Numbered from the stretch's first letter, positions 9,037 to 22,224 are shown. The stretch is 64,000 nt of DNA from Kiloniellaceae bacterium (GCA_021776095.1 JAJFGO010000088.1:55958-119957); one strand, 5' to 3'. Made by a program: numbers and translations. The notes: generated from the letters alone by a model not told the origin.

Positions 9037-9978
9037 TTGGCTAGACTGCGACAACTCGAAGCCTTTCGCGCCGTCATGCGCGCGGGCAGTGTGACCCAGG
9101 CCGCCGAAAGCCTGCGCATATCCCAGCCCGCGGTCAGCCGTTTGATTGCCAGCCTGGAGCAAGACATGGGCTTCGACTTGTTCCGGCGCCAGCGCGGCCG
9201 CCTGCGGCCGACGCCGGAGGCGGAATTTCTGCTCGGCGAGGTCGAGCGCGCGATCGCCAACCTCGACCACGTCACTCAATTCGCCGAGGACATCCGCAAC
9301 CGTCGCTCCGGTCATTTACGGATCGCCTGCCTGCCCGGCTTCGCGACCAGCTTGTTGCCCCGGCTGATCGCCCGATTCCTGGCGCAGCGCCCGGGGGTGA
9401 CCATCTCGTTCCAGCCGCGCCACAATCAGCGTGTCCAAGAATGGATCATGGCGCAGCAATACGACGTCGGCCTTTCTGAAATTCCGACCGATCATCCGGC
9501 CATCGAATACGACGGATTCTTCGTCCGCTGCGTCTGCGTCCTGCCGGCGCACCACCCTCTGGCGGCGCGGGAGGTATTGACCCCCAAGGACCTGGACGGA
9601 GTTCCGGCGATCTCCATGAACCGCGACCACCCGCACTTTCACGCCATCAGAACGGTTTTCGAGCAGGCCGGGGCGCATTTCGACGTGCGGGTCGAAACCC
9701 GCCAATTCGCCTCCGCCTGCATCTTGGCCGGGGAAGGTGTCGGCATGTCCATCGTCAGCCCGATCGACGCGGCCGAATACGCCGGGCGCGGCCTGGCGAT
9801 CCGCCGCTTCGAGCCGGCCACCGCCTTCGGTCTGGCGGCGCTTTACCCAACCCACCGGCCCCGGTCGCTGATCCTTCGCGAGTTCGTGGATTTGTTTCGC
9901 GAAAGCCTGAAACCCTATCTTTGGGACCAAAATCAAATGGTTCGGCCCCTTGAGCAGACGCGCGCAAGCTTCGGATAG
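9037..9978 (+). CDS. LysR-family transcriptional regulator
   Basis: The 313-residue protein starts with a TTG at 9037 preceded by CGGGAGA. Residues 1-60 form the LysR helix-turn-helix (QLEAFRAVMRAGSVTQAAES, then ISQPAVSRLI). The remainder is the periplasmic-binding-like effector domain, with HLRIACLPGFATSLLPRLIA at its start. Its divergence from ugpB suggests control of phosphodiester uptake, though many LysR genes of this branch regulate amino-acid or opine uptake. The effector is unknown. Confidence 0.88.
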   Translation: MARLRQLEAFRAVMRAGSVTQAAESLRISQPAVSRLIASLEQDMGFDLFRRQRGRLRPTPEAEFLLGEVERAIANLDHVTQFAEDIRNRRSGHLRIACLPGFATSLLPRLIARFLAQRPGVTISFQPRHNQRVQEWIMAQQYDVGLSEIPTDHPAIEYDGFFVRCVCVLPAHHPLAAREVLTPKDLDGVPAISMNRDHPHFHAIRTVFEQAGAHFDVRVETRQFASACILAGEGVGMSIVSPIDAAEYAGRGLAIRRFEPATAFGLAALYPTHRPRSLILREFVDLFRESLKPYLWDQNQMVRPLEQTRASFG

Positions 9979-10041
9979 CGCGGCAATCGGCCCCCGGTAT
10001 ACAAATCAGGTCAGCAAACGAGACCTGAAGGAAGCCCGATC

Positions 10042-10932
10042 ATGACCGCAATACAGGCTAAGACGGCCCCGAAACCCCCGGCCGCCCTAGGGGCCAAGCC
10101 CCTGTCGGCCCGCCAGGTGGCTCAGGTGCGGGCGGCCTGCGCCCATATCGACCGGCAGGAAGGCCAGGGCGTCACCCTGGCCGCCCTGGCCGAAGAGGTC
10201 GGCCTGAGCCCCTGGCACCTGCAACGCCTATTCAAGAAAGCCATGGGCGTGAGCCCGCGCGACTATGCCGATGCCCAGCGCGCCCGGCGCTTCCGCAGCG
10301 AGCTGAAAAGTGGCGAATCCATCGCCGGCGCAACCTACGGCGCCGGTTACGGGTCCTCCAGCCGGGTTTACGAGGACGCGCGCTCCCAATTGGGGATGAC
10401 TCCGGCCTCCTACGCCAAAGGCGGCAAGGGCGCGCGCATCGCCCATGCCATCGTGGACTCGCCGCTCGGCCGGCTGCTGGTTGCCGCAACCGGCCAGGGG
10501 GTCTGCTTCCTGGCCTTGGGCGACGACGACGGCAAGCTTGAAGACGACCTGCGGCGGGAATTTCCCCAGGCCGAGGAGATCCTGCGCGACGAGGCGGCGA
10601 TCGCCCCGGCGCTCGAGGTATTGCTGCGCCACCTGGCGGGTGAGACGCCCCATGCCGCCCTGCCGCTGGATGTGCGCGCGACCGCGTTCCAGCGCCGGGT
10701 TTGGCAGGAATTGCTGGCAATCCCCTACGGCGAGACCCGGACCTATTCCCAGATCGCCGAGCGCCTGGGCGTGCCCAAGGGCCAGCGGGCGGTCGGCCGG
10801 GCCTGTGCCACCAACCCGGTTTCCATCCTGATCCCCTGCCACCGGGCCCTGCGTCAGGACGGCGCCCTGGCCGGTTATCGCTGGGGTGTCGAGCGCAAGC
10901 GCGCGCTCTTGGCGCAGGAGGCATCCCAATAG
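10042..10932 (+). CDS. Ada-type AraC helix-turn-helix fused to O6-methylguanine-DNA methyltransferase
   Basis: The 296-residue protein has an AraC-like DNA-binding domain (about residues 25-125, with LSPWHLQRLFKKAMGVSPRD). A methyltransferase domain follows, ending in the suicide-cysteine motif IPCHR near residue 261 with the preceding RAVGRACATNP. It directly repairs O6-methylguanine by transferring the methyl group to that cysteine. Classical Ada (about 354 residues) also has an N-terminal zinc domain that repairs methylphosphotriesters and switches the protein to an activator. That domain is absent, so the usual activation mechanism cannot operate as in E. coli. Confidence 0.88.
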   Translation: MTAIQAKTAPKPPAALGAKPLSARQVAQVRAACAHIDRQEGQGVTLAALAEEVGLSPWHLQRLFKKAMGVSPRDYADAQRARRFRSELKSGESIAGATYGAGYGSSSRVYEDARSQLGMTPASYAKGGKGARIAHAIVDSPLGRLLVAATGQGVCFLALGDDDGKLEDDLRREFPQAEEILRDEAAIAPALEVLLRHLAGETPHAALPLDVRATAFQRRVWQELLAIPYGETRTYSQIAERLGVPKGQRAVGRACATNPVSILIPCHRALRQDGALAGYRWGVERKRALLAQEASQ

Positions 10933-10993
10933 GGCGGCACGGGCGACAAGCTCAATCTTGTCCCGGCGCGGCGGCGCGGGCTATAGGGGATGT

Positions 10994-11701
10994 ATGTCGA
11001 AGTCGAATCGGTCCCCCAGTATCTTACGACTGGGGAATAGGGAAGTCCCCCTCAGAGTGGCCCGACACGCGAAAGCGCGCCACATCTCCCTGCATGTCGA
11101 CGGCGCCGCCGGCGGCGTCCGCATGATCCTGCCGCGGCGCGCCGACTTGCGCGAAGGCCTGGAATTTGCCGCGCACAAGGCCGGCTGGCTGCTCGATCAG
11201 ATCGACGCCTTGCCCGCGCGGGTCCTGTTCGGCGACGGCGCGGTGGTACCAATTCTGGGCCAGGACCATGTAATTCGGCACGATCCCAAGGCACGCCGGG
11301 GCGTGTGGCGCGAGGCGGGGATCATCTGGGCCAGCGGCCAGGCCGAACATCTACCCCGCCGGGTCAACGATTTCCTGAAAGCCGAGGCCCGGCGCGAACT
11401 CTCAAGCCGGGCGCGGGCTAAGGCGGCCTCGATCGGCGAGACCGTCGCCCGGGTTTCGGTCCGTGAGACCCGCACCCGCTGGGGCAGTTGCGGTAGCGAC
11501 GGCTGCCTCAATTTCTGCTGGCGCTTGATCCTGACGCCGGACTACGTGGTCGATTACGTGGTCGCCCACGAGGTCGCGCACCTGAAGCACATGAACCACG
11601 GCAAGCGATTCTGGGCGCTGACCGCGCGCCTGACCGCCAACGCGGAAGACGCGCGCGCCTGGCTGCGTCAACAGGGCGACCGGGTCCTCAGGTACGGCTA
11701 A
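10994..11701 (+). CDS. YgjP-like zinc metallopeptidase (DUF45/M48-related)
   Basis: The ATG at 10994 gives 235 residues. The C-terminal half contains the zinc-protease motif HEVAHLKHMNHGKRFW (near residues 190-205): two zinc histidines and the catalytic glutamate in HExxH, and a third histidine downstream. It is preceded by TRWGSCGSDGCLNFCWRLIL, the invariant YgjP/DUF45 segment. It is a soluble, presumably cytoplasmic protein of poorly known substrate. The stop codon lies 31 bp before the convergent tRNA-Arg gene. Confidence 0.85.
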   Translation: MSKSNRSPSILRLGNREVPLRVARHAKARHISLHVDGAAGGVRMILPRRADLREGLEFAAHKAGWLLDQIDALPARVLFGDGAVVPILGQDHVIRHDPKARRGVWREAGIIWASGQAEHLPRRVNDFLKAEARRELSSRARAKAASIGETVARVSVRETRTRWGSCGSDGCLNFCWRLILTPDYVVDYVVAHEVAHLKHMNHGKRFWALTARLTANAEDARAWLRQQGDRVLRYG

Positions 11702-11732
11702 CGTACGTGTAAGGTACGGCCGCGGCAAAGGT

Positions 11733-12027
11733 TGGTGCGCCCGGCAGGATTCGAACCTGCGACCCCCAGATTCATACCACTTCGGCTTTCGCCGCCATCC
11801 TTGCGGATGTTCGTGGCCTGGACTCTCTCTTCACCCTAGGCGACCGCCCTTAGGTGCTGCCCGTCGAGTCTCTACACCTTCCCCTTTAGGGGCTTGGCAC
11901 GGGATTGCCAGCGGCACGACGCCGGTGAGGTTTCCCCGTTTTTGAGCAGATTCACCGCGCCGTTTCCAATCGCGATGCCCAATCGATATTAGGAATCTGG
12001 TGCTCTATCCGGCTGAGCTACGGGCGC
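11733..12027 (-). tRNA. tRNA-Arg(CCU), interrupted by a group I intron
   Basis: Read on the minus strand, the 37-nt 5' exon (11991-12027) and 40-nt 3' exon (11733-11772) join into a complete 77-nt cloverleaf with encoded CCA. The acceptor stem GCGCCCG pairs with CGGGCGC. The anticodon arm is CCAGA-TTCCTAA-TCTGG with anticodon CCT, and the T-arm is GCAGGTTCGAATCCTGC. The interruption falls between the last anticodon base and A37. It reads AGG codons and depends on splicing for function. Confidence 0.95.
11773..11990 (-). ncRNA. Self-splicing group I intron (IC3-like) in tRNA-Arg(CCU)
   Basis: The 218-nt intron begins after the exon U of CCU and ends in G, as group I introns do. The exon 3' end can pair with an internal guide (GGGCAUC) to leave a U-G wobble at the 5' splice site. 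Core elements are visible: GGGGAAACCU, AAGGUGUAGAGACUCGACGG, CACCUAAGG and GAGAGUCCAGG. The P7 strands are GACUC and GAGUC, differing by a covarying pair from the GACUA/UAGUC of the Azoarcus intron. Two GNRA hairpins (GCAA, GAAA) close the 3' part. There is no internal open frame, so it lacks a homing endonuclease. Introns at this site are known from Agrobacterium tRNA-Arg(CCU). Confidence 0.92.
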
Positions 12028-12128
12028 TCGCCGCGACGGCGACGTTGATACCCCGGGCGCCGTGAATTCGCAAGTTGGCCCTTGGCGCCGGCTTGGGTTA
12101 GGCCGCCGGCCGATCCGGAACCAATTGG

Positions 12129-12566
12129 TTACACGGGCAGCGCCATGCTCGGCACCCAGACGTAGCCGTCGGCATCGGCCAGATAGCATTCCCGCAGGCC
12201 GTGGGGCTTGTCCTTGGACTCGGCCAGGACCGTATCTCCGCGCGCCTCGGCGCGCTTTTGGGCCGCGTCGGGATCGAGGCCGTAGAGGCGCATTTCCGCC
12301 CCGGCACCGCGAATCGCGCCGTCACCGGTCAGCGCCAGCAAAGGGTGATCGGCGTAGGTGTGATCGGCGTGGAGGATGATGTCGTGCCCGGCATGGCGCA
12401 GGACCGCGAAATCGGCATCGGCGTAGACCGGCTCCAACTCCAAGACCTCGCGCAGGAAAGCGCAGGACCGCGCCACATCGCGGACCAGAAGGTTGACCCC
12501 GAAGCCGCCGAGCGAGCGGCCATAATCGGGCGCGGTCATCCAAGGGTCGTCTTTACGCAATTTCAT
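12129..12566 (-). CDS. VOC-superfamily (glyoxalase-like) protein
   Basis: The 145-residue protein has one vicinal-oxygen-chelate module with two beta-alpha-beta-beta-beta halves: FGVNLLVRDVARSCAFLREV near the start and GLRECYLADADGYVWVPS at the end. Family members include glyoxalase I, dioxygenases and antibiotic-binding proteins. The metal ligands cannot be assigned with confidence, so no reaction is claimed. The ATG at 12564-12566 avoids overlap with the PBP gene upstream. It lies between that gene and tRNA-Arg. Confidence 0.75.
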   Translation of the reverse strand: MKLRKDDPWMTAPDYGRSLGGFGVNLLVRDVARSCAFLREVLELEPVYADADFAVLRHAGHDIILHADHTYADHPLLALTGDGAIRGAGAEMRLYGLDPDAAQKRAEARGDTVLAESKDKPHGLRECYLADADGYVWVPSMALPV

Positions 12567-12651
12567 CCAAGCCTCATTCAGCGACGGCGCCCAGAACCAT
12601 AGAGCGCCACTTCGGGTCCGCGCCAGCCCCGAAGTGGCGGGAAAACCCCAG

Positions 12652-14712
12652 TTACGGGTCGTGCGACCGGCCGGTCGCGCGGCCCGAGGCCGCATCGCGC
12701 GAAGACGCGTCGGCCGGTTTGGCGTCGCCACCGCCCAGGCGCCGTAAAATGCGGGCAATGAAGCCGCTTGCCTGCGCGCCGAAATCGCCGGCCGAATCGG
12801 CCAAGGCGGGCTCGCCACCCGGGAGGTCGCGCGCGGCCACGCCCTCCGTGGCGCGGGTCATCACGCGCTGCCACAGGCGCGCGGGCAGGGATCCGCCGGT
12901 CACGTTCTTGGTCGGCGACCCATCGTCGTTGCCCAACCAGACCCCGCCGACGAATTCGGCGGTGAAGCCGACGAACCAGGCGTCGCGAAAATCCTGGCTG
13001 GTGCCGGTCTTACCGGCTGCGGGGCGGCCCGGATCGGCGGCCTTGCCACTGCCCCAGGCGACCGCCGCGGTCATGAGATTGGTCATGCGATCGACCATGT
13101 CGGGCTCCACCACCCGACCATGACCGCCGCCCTGGCGGCGATACAGGAGCTTGCCGTCGGGCCCGCTGATTTCCTCGATCGCATAGGGCAGGATACCGTG
13201 ACCCCGGTTCGCGAAGGTCCCATAAGCGCCGGTCAGTTCCATCAGCGTGACCTCCGACGCACCCAAGGCCAGGCTGGGATGCAACGTCAGGTCGGCGGTG
13301 ATGCCGAGGCGCCGCGCCACCGCCGCCGTCTTGGCGGCGCCGACCTTTTCGTTGAGCTGCACGGCGACCGAGTTGAGCGAGCGGGCAAAGGCCTCGCGCA
13401 GGGTGACCTCGCCATAGTACTTGCCGGCATAGTTGCTGGGTTTCCACTTGCCGATGCGGATCGGCGCGTCGGTCATGCGCTCGTCGGGGGAATGTCCATC
13501 TTCCAGCGCGGCCAGATAGACGAAGGTTTTGAAGGCGGAGCCGGGCTGACGCAGCGCCTGGGTCGCGCGGTTGAATTGGCTGGCGTCGTAATCGCGCCCG
13601 CCAACCAGGGCCCGGATCGCGCCGTCCGGCTGCATCAGGACGACCGCACCCTGGGAGACTTTGCGCTTGGTCCCCTCGGTGTTCAGGATGAGCGCGAGCT
13701 CCTCCTCCGCCACCCGCTGATGATAGGGGTTGATGGTCGTGATGACCGTCAGATCACGGTCCACGGGGCCGACGAAGTCGGCGACCTGGCCCATGACCCA
13801 GTCCGTGAAGTAGCGCGCCTGATTGCCGGCAGCGGGGCGGCCCCGGGTCTTCTTGGCCAAGGCCTCACGCGCCTGGTCCTGGGTCACGAAACCGGCGTCG
13901 GTCATGGAGCGCAGGACCAGGGCGGTGCGCGCGTCGGCGCGCGCCGCGTCGCGGGCCGGGCTGTAGCGCGAGGGGGCCTTGAGCAGGCCGGCCAAGAGCG
14001 CCGCCTCGTAAAGGTTCACCCGGCGCGCCGGCTTGTTGAAATAGCGCCGCGCGGCGGCGTCCACGCCATAAGTGCCGGCCCCCAAATAGACCCGGTTGAG
14101 ATAGAGGCCCAGGATCTGATCTTTGGAGAATTTGGACTCCAGCCAAAAGGCCAGCAGCATTTCCTGCATCTTGCGCTTGATGGTGCGCTCGGGCGAGAGG
14201 AACAGGTTCTTGGCCAGTTGCTGGGTCACCGTTGAGCCGCCCGCAACGATGCGTCCGGCGCGAAAGTTGGCCAACATGGCGCGCGCCAGGCCGAAGGGAT
14301 CGAGTCCGAAATGCGAATAGAACCGCCGGTCTTCGACCGCGAGCACCGCCTGGGGCAAGTGCGGCGGCAGGTCGCGCACCGTGACGACCTCACCGTAAAC
14401 GTCGCCATAAGAGGCCAGCAGGGTGCCGTCGGCGGCGATCAGCGTGACCGCGGGGCGCCGCTCGACCGCACCTAAATCGGCGACCTCCGGCAGGTCATAG
14501 GCATACCAGGCGATCACGGCGGTCAGAACGATGGCGCCCCAGATCGCCAAGCTGCCGCCCCACACCACCAGGCGCATGGGCCAACTGCGCCGGGCGGACG
14601 CGGCTTTGCGGCGACCCCGACTGCCAGTCGCCTTGCGCGCACCGGGTCCACGCCGGGGCGCGGCTTTTTTGCGGTCTTTGGCTTTGTTGGGCATGAAAGC
14701 CTTACTCGGCAC
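12652..14712 (-). CDS. Penicillin-binding protein 1A, bifunctional transglycosylase/transpeptidase
   Basis: The 686-residue protein has a short, very basic N-terminal tail and one membrane span (about residues 46-70). The GT51 transglycosylase follows (EDRRFYSHFGLDPFGLARAM, GGSTVTQQLAKNLFL), then the transpeptidase with SAFK (catalytic serine), SLNS and KTGTS motifs. It polymerises and cross-links peptidoglycan from the periplasmic face. The family usually reaches 650-850 residues, so it is complete. It is the last gene in the leftward gyrB-side block. Confidence 0.93.
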   Translation of the reverse strand: MPSKAFMPNKAKDRKKAAPRRGPGARKATGSRGRRKAASARRSWPMRLVVWGGSLAIWGAIVLTAVIAWYAYDLPEVADLGAVERRPAVTLIAADGTLLASYGDVYGEVVTVRDLPPHLPQAVLAVEDRRFYSHFGLDPFGLARAMLANFRAGRIVAGGSTVTQQLAKNLFLSPERTIKRKMQEMLLAFWLESKFSKDQILGLYLNRVYLGAGTYGVDAAARRYFNKPARRVNLYEAALLAGLLKAPSRYSPARDAARADARTALVLRSMTDAGFVTQDQAREALAKKTRGRPAAGNQARYFTDWVMGQVADFVGPVDRDLTVITTINPYHQRVAEEELALILNTEGTKRKVSQGAVVLMQPDGAIRALVGGRDYDASQFNRATQALRQPGSAFKTFVYLAALEDGHSPDERMTDAPIRIGKWKPSNYAGKYYGEVTLREAFARSLNSVAVQLNEKVGAAKTAAVARRLGITADLTLHPSLALGASEVTLMELTGAYGTFANRGHGILPYAIEEISGPDGKLLYRRQGGGHGRVVEPDMVDRMTNLMTAAVAWGSGKAADPGRPAAGKTGTSQDFRDAWFVGFTAEFVGGVWLGNDDGSPTKNVTGGSLPARLWQRVMTRATEGVAARDLPGGEPALADSAGDFGAQASGFIARILRRLGGGDAKPADASSRDAASGRATGRSHDP

Positions 14713-14747
14713 GGGCCGGGCGGCTGGGAATGGGCACGTCTCGGCGC

Positions 14748-18532
<3,785 letters not shown>

Positions 18533-18585
18533 GAGCCAGCCAACCTATCGTCGACAGACGCCCGTGCCGCCGGGGCGGACACCGC

Positions 18586-19704
18586 TCACACCCGCATTGG
18601 CATCAGGACATACAGCGCGCTGGTATCCGATACATCCTGCACAATGGTCGGCGACGCCGAGTCCGCCAGGCTGATCTGAGCCTCGCCGCCTTCGATCTGC
18701 TGGGCGATATCCAGGAGGTAGCGGGAATTGAAGCCGATCTCCATGGGCGGTCCGCTATAGGCGACAGGGACCTCCTCGGTCGCGGTGCCGTTTTCGGGAC
18801 TGCTGGCCGAGAGAACAATGCCGCCGTCTTCGATAGTCAGTTTGACCGCGCGGCTTTTCTCGGTCGAGATCGTGGACACGCGATCGACCGCGTCCTTGAA
18901 GCTTTGACAATCGACTTGGAGCACCTTGTCGTTGCCCGAGGGGATGACCCGCTCGTAATCGGGAAAGGTGCCGTCGATCAGCTTCGAGGTCAGCACCGTC
19001 GCGTCGAAGCTGAGCTTGACCCGGGTATCGGACAAGGCGATCTCGACCGGTTCCTCGGCTTCGTCGATCAGCTTGCGGACCTCACCGACCGCCTTACGCG
19101 GCAGGATGATCCCCGGCAGGTTTTTCGCGCCATCCGGCAGGGGCATCTCGAAACGCGCCAGGCGATGGCCATCGGTCGCGACCGCGCGCAGAACCGGCAC
19201 GGCGCCGCTTTCGCTCGCGTGGACGTAAATGCCGTTCAGGTAATAGCGGGTCTCCTCGGTCGAGATGGCAAAGCGCGTGCGGTCGATCAGATTACGCAGA
19301 TCGCCGGGCTGCAAGGTAAAGCGGTGCGGCAAATCGCCGTCGCCGCTGGCCGGGAAATCCTCGCGCGGCAGGGTCGCCAAAGTAAAGACCGAGCGCCCGG
19401 CGCGCAGGGTGATCTGATTGCCGTCGCCGGCCGTGGAGAGCTCGACCTGGGCGCCGTCGGGCAACTTGCGCACGATATCGTAGAAGGTGTGCGCCGGGGT
19501 TGTGGTCGCGCCCGGTTCGCTAACCTCGGCGGCAACCGAATCGACGATGGTTAGGTCCATGTCGGTGGCGGTCAGCGACAGGCGCCCGTCGGCGGCCTCG
19601 ATCAGCACGTTCGAGAGAATCGGAATCGTGTTCCGGCGCTCAACCACGCTCTGGACATGGGCCAGGGTTTTGAGGAGCGCGCCGCGTTCGATGGTTAGCT
19701 TCAT
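18586..19704 (-). CDS. dnaN: DNA polymerase III beta sliding clamp
   Basis: The 372-residue protein starts at the ATG MKLTIERGALL and matches the usual clamp length. It has three similar domains, the TDGHRLA segment near the middle and a C-terminal YVLMPMRV end typical of DnaN. As a ring it tethers the replicative polymerase to DNA. It lies between dnaA and recF, 302 bp from the former. Confidence 0.97.
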   Translation of the reverse strand: MKLTIERGALLKTLAHVQSVVERRNTIPILSNVLIEAADGRLSLTATDMDLTIVDSVAAEVSEPGATTTPAHTFYDIVRKLPDGAQVELSTAGDGNQITLRAGRSVFTLATLPREDFPASGDGDLPHRFTLQPGDLRNLIDRTRFAISTEETRYYLNGIYVHASESGAVPVLRAVATDGHRLARFEMPLPDGAKNLPGIILPRKAVGEVRKLIDEAEEPVEIALSDTRVKLSFDATVLTSKLIDGTFPDYERVIPSGNDKVLQVDCQSFKDAVDRVSTISTEKSRAVKLTIEDGGIVLSASSPENGTATEEVPVAYSGPPMEIGFNSRYLLDIAQQIEGGEAQISLADSASPTIVQDVSDTSALYVLMPMRV

Positions 19705-20006
19705 GATGCGTCTAAACTTTTCTTGTTTTGCCGCGAAAAACCCGGGTTCCCGAGGTTTCGGCATAGACCGGTTACGCCCGGACCGAGGCCAAGGAACCAT
19801 ATCCACCTTGATTTTGGGGATCGCAAAAGACCGCCGTGGGATATGGGGTCGCACTATAGCCCGCGACCACTGCTAAAGTAAGCTTTTCCCACGCTTTTGG
19901 AAAGGCCTAGAGGGCCCGAATCCAGGGCCGGATCGAGGCTTGAAACCAGGCTCCAAAGCCGCTTTGGGGGCAGGCGAGCCCGAATCGGCCCCCTAAATGC
20001 CCCCGG
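19705..20006. other. dnaA-dnaN intergenic region
   Basis: This 302-bp spacer presumably carries a dnaN promoter. I see one weak DnaA-box-like word (ATATCCACC near 19798) but no cluster of boxes and no AT-rich unwinding element. I do not call an origin here. Confidence 0.4.
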
Positions 20007-21485
20007 TCAGGATTCCAGCATGCGGCGCAGCAGCTCAACATCCTCGGCGAAGCTGGAATCGCCCAGCTTCAGCTCGTCAATCTTACGGACGGCATGCATC
20101 ACTGTGGTGTGGTCGCGACCGCCGAACTTGCGCCCGATCTCCGGCAGGGAGCGGCTGGTCAGTTGCTTGGCCAGATACATGGCGACCTGTCGCGGACGGG
20201 CCACGGCGCGGGCCCGGCGCGCCGAATGCATGTCGGTGATCCGAATGTTGAAGTGCTCGGCGACCCGTTTCTGGATCTCGTCGATGGTGACCTTGCGGTC
20301 GTGCGAACGCAGCAGGTCGCGCAGCACGTCCTGGGCGGTTTCCAGGGTGATCGGCCGGCCGATCAGCTCGGCGTGGGCGACGATGCGGATCAGCGCGCCT
20401 TCCAGCTCGCGAACATTGGCGGTGATCTTGTGGGCCAGGAACTCCAGTACCTTGGCCGGCACCTCGACCGAGGCGCGTTCCGCCTTGGCCTGCAAGATAC
20501 CCAGGCGCAGCTCGTAGGTTGTCGGATGAATATCGGCGACCAGCCCCCAGCCCAGGCGCGAGCGCATGCGCTCCTCTACGCCGTCCAGGTCCGAAGGGCT
20601 CTTGTCGGCCGATATGACCACCAGCCGGTTCTGATCGACCAGGGCGTTGAAGGTGTGAAAGAACTCCTCCTGGGTCATCTCGCGGCCGGCGATGCAGTGC
20701 AGATCGTCGATCATGAGAACGTCGACCGAGCGGAACTGGTCCTTAAACGCCATGGTGTCCTTGGTCCGCACGGCGCGTACGAACTCATACATAAACTTCT
20801 CGGCCGAGAGGTAGATCACCCGCCGCTTAGGATCGCGGGCGCGAATCTCCCAGGCGATCGCGTGCATCAGGTGGGTTTTACCCAGACCGCTGGGGCCATA
20901 GAGAAACAGCGGATTGAAAGGAACGCCCGGCGCCTCGGCGGCGCGCCGGGCGGCGGCATAGGCGAATTCGTTCGGCTTGCCGACCACGTAGTTGTCGAAG
21001 GTGAGGCGGGGGTCGAGCGGCGCGCTGACGTCGGCCTGGGCCGGTTCCCGTCGAAGTCCGTCCCGGTTGGGCTGTGCGCCATTTTGCTTGGCATCCAAGT
21101 CTTGAGCCGCACGGCGCCCGGCCGATGCCGGCCCGGCCTGTGGCGCGTCGGAGGCGGCGACGGTAGCCCGTTCCGGGCGGGCGAAGGCCTTGGCATCCTC
21201 CTTGGGCCGGGGCGGCTGAACCACGATCTCGGCGCTGAGGATGGCTTCGTCTTCTTCGCGCCAAAGCGCCAGGATGGTTTTCTTATAGTTGCCGACCACC
21301 CAATCGCGCATGAAACGGGTCGGCACGGCCAAACGAACGACCCCGTCCTTGATGCTGACCATGGTCAGCGGTTTCAGCCAGCTGCTGTAGGCGGCCTCGC
21401 CGGCTTCCGAGCGCAAACGCCCACGGACCCGCGCCCAGGCGTTTGCATCAATGCCCTTCGGCCCGCCATCGTTGAATTCCGTCAC
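20007..21485 (-). CDS. dnaA: Chromosomal replication initiator protein DnaA
   Basis: The 492-residue protein has the four-domain arrangement. There is an N-terminal helicase-interaction domain and a low-complexity Pro/Ala linker (about residues 95-165). The AAA+ domain has Walker A YGPSGLGKTH, Walker B VLMIDDLHCIAG and sensor 2. The C-terminal DNA-binding helix bundle has the signature GRDHTTVMHA. It opens oriC. The order rpsT-dnaA-dnaN-recF-gyrB on one strand is typical for many alphaproteobacteria. Confidence 0.98.
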   Translation of the reverse strand: MTEFNDGGPKGIDANAWARVRGRLRSEAGEAAYSSWLKPLTMVSIKDGVVRLAVPTRFMRDWVVGNYKKTILALWREEDEAILSAEIVVQPPRPKEDAKAFARPERATVAASDAPQAGPASAGRRAAQDLDAKQNGAQPNRDGLRREPAQADVSAPLDPRLTFDNYVVGKPNEFAYAAARRAAEAPGVPFNPLFLYGPSGLGKTHLMHAIAWEIRARDPKRRVIYLSAEKFMYEFVRAVRTKDTMAFKDQFRSVDVLMIDDLHCIAGREMTQEEFFHTFNALVDQNRLVVISADKSPSDLDGVEERMRSRLGWGLVADIHPTTYELRLGILQAKAERASVEVPAKVLEFLAHKITANVRELEGALIRIVAHAELIGRPITLETAQDVLRDLLRSHDRKVTIDEIQKRVAEHFNIRITDMHSARRARAVARPRQVAMYLAKQLTSRSLPEIGRKFGGRDHTTVMHAVRKIDELKLGDSSFAEDVELLRRMLES

Positions 21486-22191
21486 CTTAGAGCCCCCTCT
21501 CCGGTGTCATGGTCTATCCCCACGGTTTAAGCCTCACGCATGAAGGCCGCCGCCGGGGCAACACCCCTTAATCGTCTCGTTCGAAATCGAACCGCTCAGT
21601 CTTGCATTTTGCCGGACTGGCACATTGGCCGGAAAGCGACACGACGCGTGAGGCACTGAGCCCAGCATCGCCCGGCATAGAATTCAATTTTCGGACATGA
21701 ATAGAACGATGCCTTTGAACTGATCGCCGCCTTGAATCACAACCGTTAGGATAACGATTGGACTGTCTCAAGGTGCTGCCTACCTGGTCTTCGCCGCCGC
21801 GACGCGTCTTGATCCATGTCCGATTATCTTCGGTATTGGATCTCGGTGACGCGCTCTTCAATGTATCGCCCCAACACCAAAACTCTCGCCGCAGGCTGAG
21901 AATACACTCAAATGTCACTTGAGGCATTCCTATCCTTTTCCCAAGATCAAAGACCTATTAAGCCTATGATTCCTTGGGCAAAACCAAGCCTACCATCTTA
22001 ATCTTTTCGCTGCCCTGTTTTCGTCCGCGCGAGGTCTGTAACCTAGCTTTCACAATTTTTCGACGCAACCGGATCGAAAAGAGAACGAACATTCGGGCCG
22101 CGCTTCGCAGTCACTATGTTGATTTAAAAAAGCCTAACGAATCATCGCGCTTGAATGCGCGCCTTGCGTGGGGAATGAAGCAAAAAAATCG
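21486..22191. other. 706-bp non-coding interval upstream of dnaA (promoter; origin not demonstrated)
   Basis: No convincing gene is present; the longer open frames have implausible composition. The section 21,940-22,190 is clearly AT-richer than its surroundings. Three GANTC sites occur (near 21,735, 21,969 and 22,140), about what chance predicts. No clear TTATCCACA cluster was found on either strand. It must contain the dnaA promoter and might contain or adjoin the origin. Confidence 0.4.
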
Positions 22192-22224
22192 AAAAAAAAA
22201 TCGCGCCCGTTTTCGCGGGCGCGA
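22192..22224 (-). terminator. Rho-independent terminator of rpsT
   Basis: Read leftward, a perfect 9-bp GC stem (TCGCGCCCG / CGGGCGCGA) with a short loop is followed by nine consecutive U. It lies 38 bp after the rpsT stop codon. Confidence 0.9.

Noticed and set aside
11773..11990. Reading the segment between the tRNA-Arg halves as two tRNA pseudogenes
   Set aside because: The halves join into one perfect cloverleaf, and the insert carries group I core elements with exact splice-site bases.
21568..21927. Possible 119-residue protein upstream of dnaA
   Set aside because: Its composition is Ser/Arg-rich without hydrophobic core or motif, it lacks a good ribosome site, and the region behaves as non-coding.
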